This document shows positions 37,517 to 46,652 of a stretch of 64,000 nucleotides of DNA, one piece after another. Origin of the DNA: Marinobacterium weihaiense (GTDB taxonomy: Bacteria; Pseudomonadota; Gammaproteobacteria; Pseudomonadales; Balneatricaceae); contig NZ_JAHQZT010000001.1 of the NCBI RefSeq assembly GCF_019061305.1, positions 124,001 through 188,000 of the forward strand, given 5' to 3'. The notes beneath the pieces were generated by a model. It was not told the DNA's origin. It did not search any database and was given only the letters and a program-made list of their open reading frames with translations. The stretch's first letter is position 1, and each line of letters starts with the position of its first letter. The position numbers were made by a program, and so were the translations under genes.

Positions 37517-38518
37517 TTAGGGGGTCAGGCTCTGGTAAAACCGGGTATCGAACAGCTGCTCAAGATCCACATCGGCTTTCAACGTGCCAATTTCGGCCTG
37601 AAAGTCACGCATGGCGCGCGTGCCCTCGATAATGCGGCGCGGATCATCAACAAAATTGGGACTGGCATTAGTCAATGCCTGCTGCACGATGGCCGCCGGC
37701 AAACGGCCACCACCGACATAGCGTTGAACGGCCACAACCGCCTGCTCCGGCTGTTCACGCAACAGGCGGGATACCTCCGCATGGACGCGCACCAGGGCCT
37801 GAACGGTGTCGGGAGCGTCATTGATCAGCGCCTCGCGTACCACCAGCACGGCCCCCGGCTGGTGCGGGAACATCTGTGAGCCGGCCGCGACCACCCGCGC
37901 ATCGGGCAAACGATCCAGGCTGATGCTGACCACCGGCTCAAGAATAGCAGCGCCATCCACGGCCCCGGTCAACAGCGACTGCTGGATCTGGGCCGCACCC
38001 TGATGAATGATCTCCACCTGGGACGGGTCGATGTTCAGCTGTTTGCTCAGCCAATACTGGAGCACGGTTTCGGGTACGGAACCGGTTGGGAAGGTCGCGA
38101 TCACCGGCTTGCGTCCCTTATCCGCCGCAAAGCGGCGGAAGGCCGTGGCGGGGTCACCGGAGGCAAAGTAAGGCGCCAGTTCACCCAGGGCCACCAGGCT
38201 GATCTGTTCGACAATATTCGACGCCACCACCTTGATGTCGGCGCCCTTGGCACGGGCTACCATGGCCGGGCCTATACCCAGATAGGCAATATCCAGCTGA
38301 CCGGCCAGCAGTGCCTGTACCATGGCCGGGCCGTTCTGGAACTGGATCAACTCGGGGTCGGCAATGCCGATTCGGGCCAGCCGTTCGTCTTCAAGGGTCA
38401 GAAACGCCTGAGAGACCGGGATGATCGGCATGTAACCAATTTCGATCGTATCGGCCGCCGAGGCCGTGAGTGACCAGGCCGACAAGCAGAGCACGAGGGT
38501 AGAGAGCAGTTTGCGCAT
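37517..38518 (-). CDS. ABC transporter binding protein, SsuA/TauA-like
   Basis: 333-residue periplasmic binding protein. Signal peptide about 1-21 (ends TASAA); IEIGYMPIIPVS is the typical N-terminus of this family. First gene of the SsuABC-like, DsrE, C39-like run. A taurine or sulfonate ligand is one option; the quinoprotein context allows others. No sulfonate monooxygenase (ssuD, tauD) is adjacent, which weakens a plain sulfonate-use role. Confidence 0.88.
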   Translation of the reverse strand: MRKLLSTLVLCLSAWSLTASAADTIEIGYMPIIPVSQAFLTLEDERLARIGIADPELIQFQNGPAMVQALLAGQLDIAYLGIGPAMVARAKGADIKVVASNIVEQISLVALGELAPYFASGDPATAFRRFAADKGRKPVIATFPTGSVPETVLQYWLSKQLNIDPSQVEIIHQGAAQIQQSLLTGAVDGAAILEPVVSISLDRLPDARVVAAGSQMFPHQPGAVLVVREALINDAPDTVQALVRVHAEVSRLLREQPEQAVVAVQRYVGGGRLPAAIVQQALTNASPNFVDDPRRIIEGTRAMRDFQAEIGTLKADVDLEQLFDTRFYQSLTP

Positions 38519-38630
38519 GACGGATCACTCCTTCATTGGGTAGACCCTCATGCTATATAATCATTTCAAAGTTAAAAATATATTTTTTATAACATTTTAA
38601 AATATAAATAGTTGATCTGATGACTGGGTT
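38519..38630. promoter_or_regulatory. AT-rich promoter of SsuA-like operon
   Basis: The 112 bases upstream of the binding-protein gene contain a markedly AT-rich stretch (38555-38610, nearly all A and T), unlike the GC-rich surroundings. Such a tract often marks an UP element or binding by a nucleoid protein. Confidence 0.5.
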
Positions 38631-39275
38631 TTAACCGGATGGCCCCAGCTTCAGAACGCCGCATTGAATGGCCAGGTGAACCAGCTCGGCCGTGGAGGCA
38701 ACCTGCAGCTTGTTTTTCAGCAGTGCGCTGTGGTTGGACACCGTTTTGACGCTGATACACAGCTGCTCGGCAATCGACTTGGGCGTCAGGCCCCGGGCCA
38801 GCATGACAAAAATCTCGAATTCGCGCTGCGTCATGCCATCCAGGCGCGGGTCCAGTCCGCCGTTGCGCTGCATTGCCAGACGCGTGGCCAGATCATGCTC
38901 CACGTAGGGCTGCCCGGCCAGCACCTTACGCACCGCTTCCAGCAGCACTTCCGGGCTGCTGCTTTTGGTGATGTACCCCAAGGCACCGGTATCCAGCGCC
39001 TGCTGCACCATCGGCAGTTCATCGTACATGCTGAAGAACAGAATGCGCGCCTCGGGGTCACGCTGCAGAATGCGCCGTGCCGCCTCCATGCCACTGATAT
39101 CCGGCAGGTTGATATCCAGAATCACCGCATCGGGGCGGTGCTGCTGCCAGAGCGTCACGCTGTCCCAGCCATTGCTGGCCTCCACAATTTCACAGGACTC
39201 CAGCATTGCTGCCAGCAGGCTGGCATACCCCTGGCGCACCACGGCATGATCATCGGTCAACAGTATCTTCATCAC
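38631..39275 (-). CDS. NarL/FixJ-type response regulator (MoxX/PedR2-like)
   Basis: 214-residue response regulator: receiver with phospho-acceptor Asp54 (VILDINLPD), Lys in GYITKSS near 104, LuxR-type helix-turn-helix at about 147-205 (GLTPKSIAEQLCISVKTVSNH). It lies one base after the kinase gene, so the two form a two-component pair. By position among PQQ genes it is a candidate for the regulator that switches between calcium and lanthanide enzymes (PedR2 role); this is inference. Confidence 0.88.
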   Translation of the reverse strand: MMKILLTDDHAVVRQGYASLLAAMLESCEIVEASNGWDSVTLWQQHRPDAVILDINLPDISGMEAARRILQRDPEARILFFSMYDELPMVQQALDTGALGYITKSSSPEVLLEAVRKVLAGQPYVEHDLATRLAMQRNGGLDPRLDGMTQREFEIFVMLARGLTPKSIAEQLCISVKTVSNHSALLKNKLQVASTAELVHLAIQCGVLKLGPSG

Positions 39276-39276
39276 G

Positions 39277-40554
39277 TCATCCTGTAGGGCTGGCAGCGGT
39301 TCCCAGGGGGATCGTCAGGCTCAAGGCCAGTCCCTGCCCCCTGGCCGAGGCCAGATCAAGTTCTGCGTTCATGTAGCGGGCCCGTTCATGCATGGAGCGC
39401 AGCCCGACGCCCGGACGCACCCCTTCAGCAAGCCCGCAGCCATCATCCAGCACCTGGACCCGGAGCTGTGCGCCATCGGATTGGAGGCGTATATCGACTC
39501 GACTGGCGTCGGCATGCCGGGCCACGTTGTTCAGGGCTTCCTGCAACAACCGGTAGAGGTGGGTCGAGGTTTCATGGTCGAGCACCGGAAGCCCATCAAT
39601 CGACAGCTGACAGTTGACGCCACTGCTGTGCTGCCACTGTTCGGCCAGGCTGCGCAGCGACTCCTCCAGCCCCAGCGGTTCCATGATCACCGGATGCAGA
39701 CTGCGGATCAGGCGTCGAAATCCCTGCTGCATCGCCTCACAGTCCGAGACGATCAATGGCGCCGTTTGTGCGACCAACACACTGTTGTCAGCGGTGTGGG
39801 TCATCAGGTAGGCACGGGCGCGAATGCCGGTGAGATACTGCCCCAGATCGTCATGAAGCTCGCGTGCCAGGTAGGACCGCTCCTTCTCCTGCAGTGCCAT
39901 GAGTTCACGGGTCAGGCGACGATTGTCGGCCTGCTCCCGCTCCAACGCTTCGGCCATGCGATTGAAGTGGCTGGCCAGACGGTTGGCTTCAGGCACCACA
40001 CAGGGTTGCAGGCGTGCGGTGAACTGGCCCTGCTGAATCTGATCCAGTGCGCTCAGCAGCTCACCGAAAGGACGCAAGCCACGGGATACGCCCCAGCTGA
40101 TCGCGCCCGTTGACAACAGCGCCGCCACGGCAAACAGGATAAGCACCTGCAGTGCCGATTCCCACACCTCTTCCAGTTCGTCACCGGGGTCCGCCGTCAG
40201 CACCAGCATGCTGCCATCCGGGAGCGGCTGTCGACGCTCGATCAATGGCATGTCATCCGGCCAGACCCGAGCGGCAAACCAGGCCGGCACCTGATCCTGA
40301 ATCACCGGTGACGGTGATACCCCCGGCGCCAGGCGCACCAGCTGCAAGTGACGCAATTCGGTGGCCAGCAGCCGCTCCAATTGCGCCGGTGTGCCCTCGG
40401 CCTGCGCCAGCATCTGATCGGCCATGGCCATGCCCGCTTCCAGTTCACGGGCAATATCCGTCTTGGCCTGGCGCAACAGCCCGGACAGACTCAGTACCAG
40501 CGCCACCACAAAGGCACCGGCCACCAGCAGATTCAGACGGACAACCGCACCCAT
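39277..40554 (-). CDS. Membrane sensor histidine kinase (MoxY/NarX type)
   Basis: 425 residues. Membrane segment 1 at about 8-28, periplasmic domain 29-132 of the LapD/MoxY type, membrane segment 2 at 133-155, HAMP 156-210, HisKA_3 with His234 in ARELHDDLGQYL, HATPase to the end (DDGCGLAEG, GVGLRSM). The periplasmic domain contains several Asp and Glu (ADPGDELEE near 121-129) but no Cys. In P. putida a membrane kinase (PedS2) responds to lanthanides; this is the only membrane kinase in the island. Confidence 0.88.
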   Translation of the reverse strand: MGAVVRLNLLVAGAFVVALVLSLSGLLRQAKTDIARELEAGMAMADQMLAQAEGTPAQLERLLATELRHLQLVRLAPGVSPSPVIQDQVPAWFAARVWPDDMPLIERRQPLPDGSMLVLTADPGDELEEVWESALQVLILFAVAALLSTGAISWGVSRGLRPFGELLSALDQIQQGQFTARLQPCVVPEANRLASHFNRMAEALEREQADNRRLTRELMALQEKERSYLARELHDDLGQYLTGIRARAYLMTHTADNSVLVAQTAPLIVSDCEAMQQGFRRLIRSLHPVIMEPLGLEESLRSLAEQWQHSSGVNCQLSIDGLPVLDHETSTHLYRLLQEALNNVARHADASRVDIRLQSDGAQLRVQVLDDGCGLAEGVRPGVGLRSMHERARYMNAELDLASARGQGLALSLTIPLGTAASPTG

Positions 40555-40568
40555 ACCGACTGCGCCAC

Positions 40569-41009
40569 TCAGCGTACGCTGAACAGGCCCTGCATGCCCT
40601 TGTGCTCGAGCCCCTTCATGTAGAACTCGAACTCACCGGGCTTGATCGGCACAAAGTAAATCTCGGCTTCGCCAGCCTGTTCAAATTCCAGTTCAGTCAG
40701 CGCCACCGCCTTGATCTCCATGCCACCGGCTTCCACCTTACGCAGGAAAATGGACTCGAAGAACCCCGGTGCCTGCAGGGCATATTCCTTTAATCCGCTG
40801 GACACCACTTTCAGCTTGTAGGCCTGGCCGGTTTCGAGCTCATAGCGCGCCTGAGACATGGCATAGTCCGTCACCTCGCTCCCCAGCACCAGGTCGGGCA
40901 GGCGCTCGGGGCGTGTGGTCAGATCACCTTCGGCCACAGCCGGCAGACTGGTCAGGGTCATGGCACTGGCTGCCAGAGACAGCATCAGGGAACGCATCGG
41001 GGAAGGCAT
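40569..41009 (-). CDS. Small periplasmic cupredoxin-like protein, no cysteine ligand
   Basis: 146 residues from the ATG at 41009 (AGGA upstream); the frame opens at 41075. Signal peptide about 1-26 (ends AVA). The rest is beta-rich, and the C-terminal FEFYMKGLEHKGMQGLFSV resembles the end of a cupredoxin (His and Met present), but the Cys ligand is replaced. A blue-copper site is therefore unlikely. It starts 14 bases before the kinase gene and is probably co-transcribed with it, so a sensing accessory or a metal-binding role is possible. Confidence 0.7.
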   Translation of the reverse strand: MPSPMRSLMLSLAASAMTLTSLPAVAEGDLTTRPERLPDLVLGSEVTDYAMSQARYELETGQAYKLKVVSSGLKEYALQAPGFFESIFLRKVEAGGMEIKAVALTELEFEQAGEAEIYFVPIKPGEFEFYMKGLEHKGMQGLFSVR

Positions 41010-41176
41010 GGCATTTATCCTGTTCTTGTTCTGAATTTGTCCCACCATCCTAGTGACCTCAGCCCGGCGCAACATACTACTTCGGTACTGAATGTTTCCG
41101 ACTTTCTGAATATTTCAACCACCGGGTATCGTCCCTAAGCTGATGGCATAACAACGATAACGATCGGAAAGGTGCC

Positions 41177-42370
41177 ATGAATCTGCTGCCCACGCCCCCT
41201 CTGCCCCGTCTGATACTCGCCACCGCGCTGACGTTGCCCTTGACGGCAGTGGCGGCCATCACTCCCCTGGATGTCAATATCAGCTATATCGGCCTGGAAC
41301 CGGATCACGGCGCCGTGCTGTCGAACATTCTCCCCGAACCTGCCGATGCGGGCCTGCCTGGCGCCCAACTGGGCATCGATGACAGCAACACCACCGGCCG
41401 TTTTCTGAAGCAGAAGTATCATCTGCATGCCCTGAGCACTGATGACACCGATCAGGTGCTGCCCCAGGTACTGGAGCAATATCAGCAGGGTATTCGCCTG
41501 TTTGTGCTCAACCTCCCGCGCGAGGTATTGGCCGAGGTCGCAAGCCAGTTGCCCGGGGATGTCGTGCTGATCAATGCCGGCAGCGCCGATGACGTGCTGC
41601 GGACCGAGCAATGCCTGCCGCGCATGTTGCATACGCTGCCGTCGCGGGCCATGTTGACCGACGCCCTGGCCCAGTGGCTGTCCAGTCGACGCTGGAATCG
41701 CTGGCTGCTGCTGGAGGGCAACCGCTCCGAAGACAAGGCTTATGCCGATGCGCTGGAACGCAGCGCCAAGCGCATGGGAGGACATATTATTGAGCGCAAG
41801 GCCTGGGACTATGACACCGACCTGCGCCGTACCGCCCAGAAGGAACTGCCCCCCTTCACTCAGACCGATGAATATGATGTGGTGCTGGTTGCGGATGAGC
41901 GTGGCGATTTCGGTGAGTATGTGCCCTACAACACCTGGTACCCGCGCCCGGTGGCCGGCACTCAGGGCATGTCGCCCGTTGCCTGGCATCGTGTGGTGGA
42001 AGCCTGGGGAGCCGCGCAGCTGCAAAGCCGCTTTGAAAAGCTCAGTGGCCGCTGGATGAACAGCCGTGACTACGCCAGCTGGGCCGGTGTGCGCACGCTG
42101 GCGGAAGCGGTGACGCAGACCCGTTCCACCGACCCTCAGGTACTGCTGACATTCATTTTGTCCGACCGGTTCCAGCTCGGCGCCTTCAAGGGCCGCAAGC
42201 TGACCTATCGCCCCTGGAGCGGCCAGCTGCGCCAGCCCATTCCGCTGGTGCACCCGCGCGCACTGGTATCGCAATCACCCCAAGAAGGCTTTCTTCATCC
42301 GGTCACCGACCTCGACACCCTCGGCTTTGATGCCGTTGAAAGCCGCTGTTCCCTGCAAGGAGACCTCTGA
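41177..42370 (+). CDS. pedA1: PQQ-system ABC substrate-binding protein (PedA1-like)
   Basis: 397-residue periplasmic binding protein of the amino-acid/branched-chain fold, of the family found only with PQQ alcohol dehydrogenase systems. Signal peptide about 1-26 (ends AVAA). Divergent from the cupredoxin-like gene. Starts the plus-strand operon pedA1-A2-B-C. In P. putida the homologous ABC system was linked to growth with low lanthanide. A GGAAAGG precedes the ATG. Confidence 0.88.
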   Translation: MNLLPTPPLPRLILATALTLPLTAVAAITPLDVNISYIGLEPDHGAVLSNILPEPADAGLPGAQLGIDDSNTTGRFLKQKYHLHALSTDDTDQVLPQVLEQYQQGIRLFVLNLPREVLAEVASQLPGDVVLINAGSADDVLRTEQCLPRMLHTLPSRAMLTDALAQWLSSRRWNRWLLLEGNRSEDKAYADALERSAKRMGGHIIERKAWDYDTDLRRTAQKELPPFTQTDEYDVVLVADERGDFGEYVPYNTWYPRPVAGTQGMSPVAWHRVVEAWGAAQLQSRFEKLSGRWMNSRDYASWAGVRTLAEAVTQTRSTDPQVLLTFILSDRFQLGAFKGRKLTYRPWSGQLRQPIPLVHPRALVSQSPQEGFLHPVTDLDTLGFDAVESRCSLQGDL

Positions 42371-43341
42371 TGCGCAAGCCCCCTTTCGTCCAAACCCTGC
42401 TGCTGAGCGCGCTGCTCGCCAGTCCTGCGGCACACGCCGCCAAGGCCTATGTATCCAATGAAAAGGACAACACGCTGTCGGTCATCGATCTGGCGTCGCT
42501 GACCGTTACCGACACCATTGATGTCGGTGAGCGCCCGCGCGGTATTGCGCTGTCCAAGGATCACAGCAAGCTGTTTATCTGCGCCAGCGACTCCGACACC
42601 GTGCAGGTGATGGACCTGGCCACCCACCGCATCATCGCCAACCTGCCGTCAGGCGAAGACCCAGAGCAGTTCTCGCTGCACCCGGACAATCGGCGCTTGT
42701 ACATCGCCAACGAGGATGACGCGCTGGTGACCGTGGTCGATACCGAAAGCCATGAAGTCCTGGCGCAAATCGAAGTCGGCGTTGAGCCCGAAGGCATGGC
42801 CGTGAGCCCGGACGGACGCTGGGCGGTGAACACCAGCGAAACCACCAGCATGCTGCACTGGATCGATACCGAAACTCACCAACTGATCGACAATACGCTG
42901 GTGGACCAGCGTCCGCGCCACGTCGAATTCAGCCGTGACGGTGCTGTGCTCTGGGCTTCGTCCGAGATCGGCGGTACCGTTTCGGTCATCGATGTGGCCA
43001 GCCGTGAAATCATGCAAAAACTCACGTTCAAGATCCGCGGCATTCACCCGGACAAGATCCAGCCGGTCGGGGTCAAGCTGTCGGCGGATGGGCGCTATGC
43101 CTTCGTTGCCCTGGGCCCGGCCAACCATGTCGCCGTGGTGGATGCCAAGACCTACGAGGTGCTTGATTACCTGCTGGTGGGCAGCCGTGTCTGGCACATG
43201 GAGTTCACCCCCGATCAGCAGTACCTGCTGACCACCAATGGTGTCAGCGGCGATGTATCAGTCATCGATGTGGACGCGTTGAAGGTGGTCAAGTCGATCA
43301 AGGTCGGCCGCTACCCCTGGGGCGTAGTCACGCTGGACTGA
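42370..43341 (+). CDS. pedA2: PQQ-associated beta-propeller protein (PedA2-like)
   Basis: 323-residue exported seven-bladed YVTN-type propeller. Signal peptide 1-23 (ends AHAA), then repeats of the SNEKDNTLSVIDL type about every 42 residues. The start overlaps the previous stop (TGATG). Belongs to the PQQ-dependent catabolism-associated propeller family; probably works with the ABC system. Confidence 0.9.
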   Translation: MRKPPFVQTLLLSALLASPAAHAAKAYVSNEKDNTLSVIDLASLTVTDTIDVGERPRGIALSKDHSKLFICASDSDTVQVMDLATHRIIANLPSGEDPEQFSLHPDNRRLYIANEDDALVTVVDTESHEVLAQIEVGVEPEGMAVSPDGRWAVNTSETTSMLHWIDTETHQLIDNTLVDQRPRHVEFSRDGAVLWASSEIGGTVSVIDVASREIMQKLTFKIRGIHPDKIQPVGVKLSADGRYAFVALGPANHVAVVDAKTYEVLDYLLVGSRVWHMEFTPDQQYLLTTNGVSGDVSVIDVDALKVVKSIKVGRYPWGVVTLD

Positions 43342-43379
43342 TATCATCTGTCCCCACCACAGACGCCAAGAGGGCTGCC

Positions 43380-44120
43380 ATGGGCCTAGACGTACACCAC
43401 ATCAGCTTTCGCTACGGCGCCCGCACGGCGCTGGATGATGTCAGCTTTAGCCTGGCTGAAGGCCGGCTCAACGCGCTGCTTGGCCCCAACGGGGCTGGCA
43501 AAAGCACCCTCTATGCCCTGCTCACCCAGCTGTTCCGGCTGCAGAGCGGGGAGATTCGGCTCGACGGACACAGCATCCGCGGCCCTTCCCGCGTGCTCAA
43601 GCAGCAGCTCGGCGTCGTGTTTCAGCAAAGTACGCTGGACCTGGACCTGAGCGTCATGCAAAACCTGGAATACCACGGAGCCCTGCACGGCCTGTCCCGG
43701 CGTCAGGTGCGCCAGGAGGCCGGCAGCCTGCTGGAGCGCCTGGGGCTAGGTGATCGCCACCGGGACAGCATTCGCAGCCTCAATGGCGGCCATCGTCGGC
43801 GCGTGGAAATTGCACGCGCCCTGTTGCACCGCCCGTCCATTCTGCTGCTGGACGAAGCCACGGTCGGGCTCGATACGGCCGCGCGTCAGGCCATCAACCG
43901 GCATGTGCGCGAACTGTGTCGCGAGCAGTCTCTGACCGTGCTTTGGGCGACTCACCTGATCGAAGAGATTGCCCCCGACGATCCGGTGCTGGTGCTGCAT
44001 CAGGGTCGGCTGCAGGCCGATACGACCGCCGAGCGTCTGTGTCGTCAACAGCAGGTGCCCACGCTGGGGGCAGCGTTTGAGCAACTGACCGGTTTGAGGG
44101 CCCCCACCCCATGCAGCTGA
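43380..44120 (+). CDS. pedB: PQQ-system ABC transporter ATPase (PedB-like)
   Basis: 246-residue ATPase of the export-type (DrrA-like) family. Walker A GPNGAGKST near 33-41, Walker B LLLDEATVGLD; the signature is degenerate, NGGHRRRVEI in place of LSGGQ, as seen in PQQ-linked members. Start ATG at 43380 (MGLDVHHISF). Overlaps pedC by 10 bases. Confidence 0.9.
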   Translation: MGLDVHHISFRYGARTALDDVSFSLAEGRLNALLGPNGAGKSTLYALLTQLFRLQSGEIRLDGHSIRGPSRVLKQQLGVVFQQSTLDLDLSVMQNLEYHGALHGLSRRQVRQEAGSLLERLGLGDRHRDSIRSLNGGHRRRVEIARALLHRPSILLLDEATVGLDTAARQAINRHVRELCREQSLTVLWATHLIEEIAPDDPVLVLHQGRLQADTTAERLCRQQQVPTLGAAFEQLTGLRAPTPCS

Positions 44121-44908
44121 ACGCTTATCTGATCGCCCTCAAGGGCATTTTGACCCGCGAATTTCTGCGTTTCGTCCAGCAGCGCACCCGCTTTTTCAGC
44201 GCTCTGGTACGCCCGCTGTTGTGGCTGGTGGTTTTTGCCGCAGGCTTTCGTGCCGCCCTGGGTGTCTCGATCATCCCGCCCTACCAGACCTACATCACCT
44301 ACGAAACCTATATTCTGCCCGGACTGTGTTGCATGATTCTGCTGTTCAACGGCATGCAAAGCTCGTTATCGATGGTCTATGACCGCGAGATGGGCAGCAT
44401 GAAAGTGCTGCTGATGAGCCCGCTGCCGCGCAGCTGGCTGCTGCTGTGCAAGCTGATTGCCATTGCGCTGCTGTCACTGGCACAGGTGTATGCCTTTATC
44501 GGGCTGGGCTTTCTGGTGGATGTGGAACCGCCACTGATTGGCCTGTTGACCGTACTGCCGGCGCTGTTGCTGACCGCCGTGATGCTGGGCGCCATCGGGC
44601 TGTTCCTGTCGGCGCGGATCCGTCAGCTGGAGAACTTTGCCGGCGTGATGAACTTCGTGATCTTTCCGATGTTCTTTCTTTCTTCGGCGCTCTACCCGTT
44701 GTGGAAGATGCGCGAGTCCAGTGAGTGGTTGTACTGGGTTTGCAGTTTCAACCCCTTCACCCATGCTGTCGAACTGGTGCGGTTCGCACTCTATGCCGAG
44801 CTGAACCTGACCGCATTGCTGGTGACCGGGGGCACCGCACTGGTGTTCACGGCACTGGCCTTGCTGGGCTTCAATCCTGAACAGACCGCGGGCGGCAAGA
44901 GGCGTTGA
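44111..44908 (+). CDS. pedC: PQQ-system ABC permease (PedC-like)
   Basis: 265-residue ABC-2 type permease with six membrane segments, of the PedC family linked to phenylethanol and alcohol catabolism. Last gene of the operon; convergent with the hybrid kinase, 13 bases apart. Confidence 0.9.
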   Translation: MQLNAYLIALKGILTREFLRFVQQRTRFFSALVRPLLWLVVFAAGFRAALGVSIIPPYQTYITYETYILPGLCCMILLFNGMQSSLSMVYDREMGSMKVLLMSPLPRSWLLLCKLIAIALLSLAQVYAFIGLGFLVDVEPPLIGLLTVLPALLLTAVMLGAIGLFLSARIRQLENFAGVMNFVIFPMFFLSSALYPLWKMRESSEWLYWVCSFNPFTHAVELVRFALYAELNLTALLVTGGTALVFTALALLGFNPEQTAGGKRR

Positions 44909-44921
44909 GCGCCCTGCGGCT

Positions 44922-46652
44922 TCAGTGACTTAACAGGTGTGTCATCAGCGCTCGGAGCTTGCCGGGCTTGACCGGCTTGTGCAGCACCTGCACGCTGGCC
45001 TCCCGGAAGGCACGGCGCGTATCATCGCTGCGATCGGCGGTCAGCATCACCATGGGCACTCGCTCCAGCCCCGCCGCGTTCATGTCATAGCGCAACGACA
45101 GGCCGGTCTGATCCGCTTCCAAGTGGTAATCGGCCAAAACCAGATCTGGCACTTGCGTCAGACAGTGTGCCTGCGCCGCTGCCAGGGTATCGACGGTCCT
45201 GACCCGACAGCCCCATCCTGCAAGCAACGCCTCCATACTAACCAGTATGTTCGGGTCATTATCCAGTACCAGGACGTTCAGCCCTTCCAGTGCATCCGAC
45301 GGCCGCACCGGGGCGACAAGGGCCTCGTGTTTCAGAGACTGAGGCGCATGCGCCGCCAGCGGCACCTGTAGTGAAAAACAGGAACCACGCCCCACGCGAG
45401 ACCCAAGTCGAATGGGATGGTCCAGCATGCGGGCAATGCGTTCGACGATCGCCAAGCCAAGCCCGACCCCCGCCGGCTGGCGCCGTGCCGACTGCAAACG
45501 GCAGAACTCTTGAAAAATGGCTTCCTGTTGATCACCAGGAATGCCCGGCCCGGTGTCCCACACCTGAATCAATAGCCAGTCACCCTGCTTGCGAAAGCCC
45601 AACAACACCCCTCCGTGCTCGGTGTAGCGAAAGGCATTACTGAGCAGGTTGCGCAGAATGCGCGTCAACAGACGAATATCACTGGCAATCCAGGCATCAC
45701 GGCTGACAATACGAAACCCCAGCCCCGCCGCATCGGCGACCGGCTCGAATTCAGCCTGCAGGCTTTCGATCAGTCGCCTGACCGGAAAGCTCTGCAACTC
45801 CGGCTGAACAGCGTTCTGGTCCAGCTTGGAAATTTCCAGCAGATCGGTCAACAGGTGCTCGGCACCATCAAGCGCCAGATGTACCCGGTCCACCAGACCC
45901 GCTTCGGTCGCTGGCAGATCTCGCTCCTGCAGTGCCGCCACCAGCAGACGCGCGGCATTCAGGGGCTGAAGCAGGTCATGGCTGGCCGCTGCCAGGTACT
46001 TGTCCTTGCTCAGGTTAGCCGCTTCGGCCACCTCTTTGGCTTCGAGCATTTCCTGTTCGGCCTGTTGACGGGTATGCACTTCTCGCCAGAGCCGATCATT
46101 GAGGTCGACCAGTTCACGGGTACGCTCGTCTACCCGCTGCTCCAGCTCTTCATTCAGTGAGCGCATACGCTGCTGAACCCGCTGACGCTCGGTAATGTCA
46201 GCCACAAAGGCGACAAACACGGCTCGATCAGCCTGCCTGCGAAACAGGATGTTCATGGACACTTCCACCGCACTGCCATCGGCACGACGCAGCCGGGTTT
46301 CATACAGAAACAGCTGGCCATCCTGTACCAGACGTGCTGTCATCAAACGAAACTCCTGCTCGCTGAACAGCAGGTCGGTGGCAAAGTTGAGGCCCTCGGC
46401 CATGACCTCTGGGCTGTCATAACCACAGATGCGCGCCAGGGCACGGTTGGCCTTGCCGATATGGCCACTGAGGTCGGCCTGAAAGATGCCGTGCAAGGCA
46501 TTCTCGAACAGCCACTTGTAGCGATTGCGTTCGGCTTCAAGTTCTTCGATCTTGCTCAGCAGCTCCGGGTAGTAACTCTTGCGTGCCGACTGTCCGCCCA
46601 GGCCGATCAGGTCTTCAAAGGTCGCTTCGCTGCCGTCAGAGGGCTTCTTCAT
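44922..46652 (-). CDS. Soluble PAS-hybrid histidine kinase (ErcS-like)
   Basis: 576 residues, cytoplasmic. One PAS (about 45-158), coiled coil, HisKA with His225 in AAASHDLLQPLNAARLL, HATPase and a C-terminal receiver (VLADYHLEADQ). It follows ercA with a 17-base overlap, the ercA-ercS arrangement known from P. aeruginosa ethanol-oxidation regulation. The core is very like the kinase at 21574. No adjacent response regulator, so it must use one elsewhere in the island. Confidence 0.87.
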   Translation of the reverse strand: MKKPSDGSEATFEDLIGLGGQSARKSYYPELLSKIEELEAERNRYKWLFENALHGIFQADLSGHIGKANRALARICGYDSPEVMAEGLNFATDLLFSEQEFRLMTARLVQDGQLFLYETRLRRADGSAVEVSMNILFRRQADRAVFVAFVADITERQRVQQRMRSLNEELEQRVDERTRELVDLNDRLWREVHTRQQAEQEMLEAKEVAEAANLSKDKYLAAASHDLLQPLNAARLLVAALQERDLPATEAGLVDRVHLALDGAEHLLTDLLEISKLDQNAVQPELQSFPVRRLIESLQAEFEPVADAAGLGFRIVSRDAWIASDIRLLTRILRNLLSNAFRYTEHGGVLLGFRKQGDWLLIQVWDTGPGIPGDQQEAIFQEFCRLQSARRQPAGVGLGLAIVERIARMLDHPIRLGSRVGRGSCFSLQVPLAAHAPQSLKHEALVAPVRPSDALEGLNVLVLDNDPNILVSMEALLAGWGCRVRTVDTLAAAQAHCLTQVPDLVLADYHLEADQTGLSLRYDMNAAGLERVPMVMLTADRSDDTRRAFREASVQVLHKPVKPGKLRALMTHLLSH

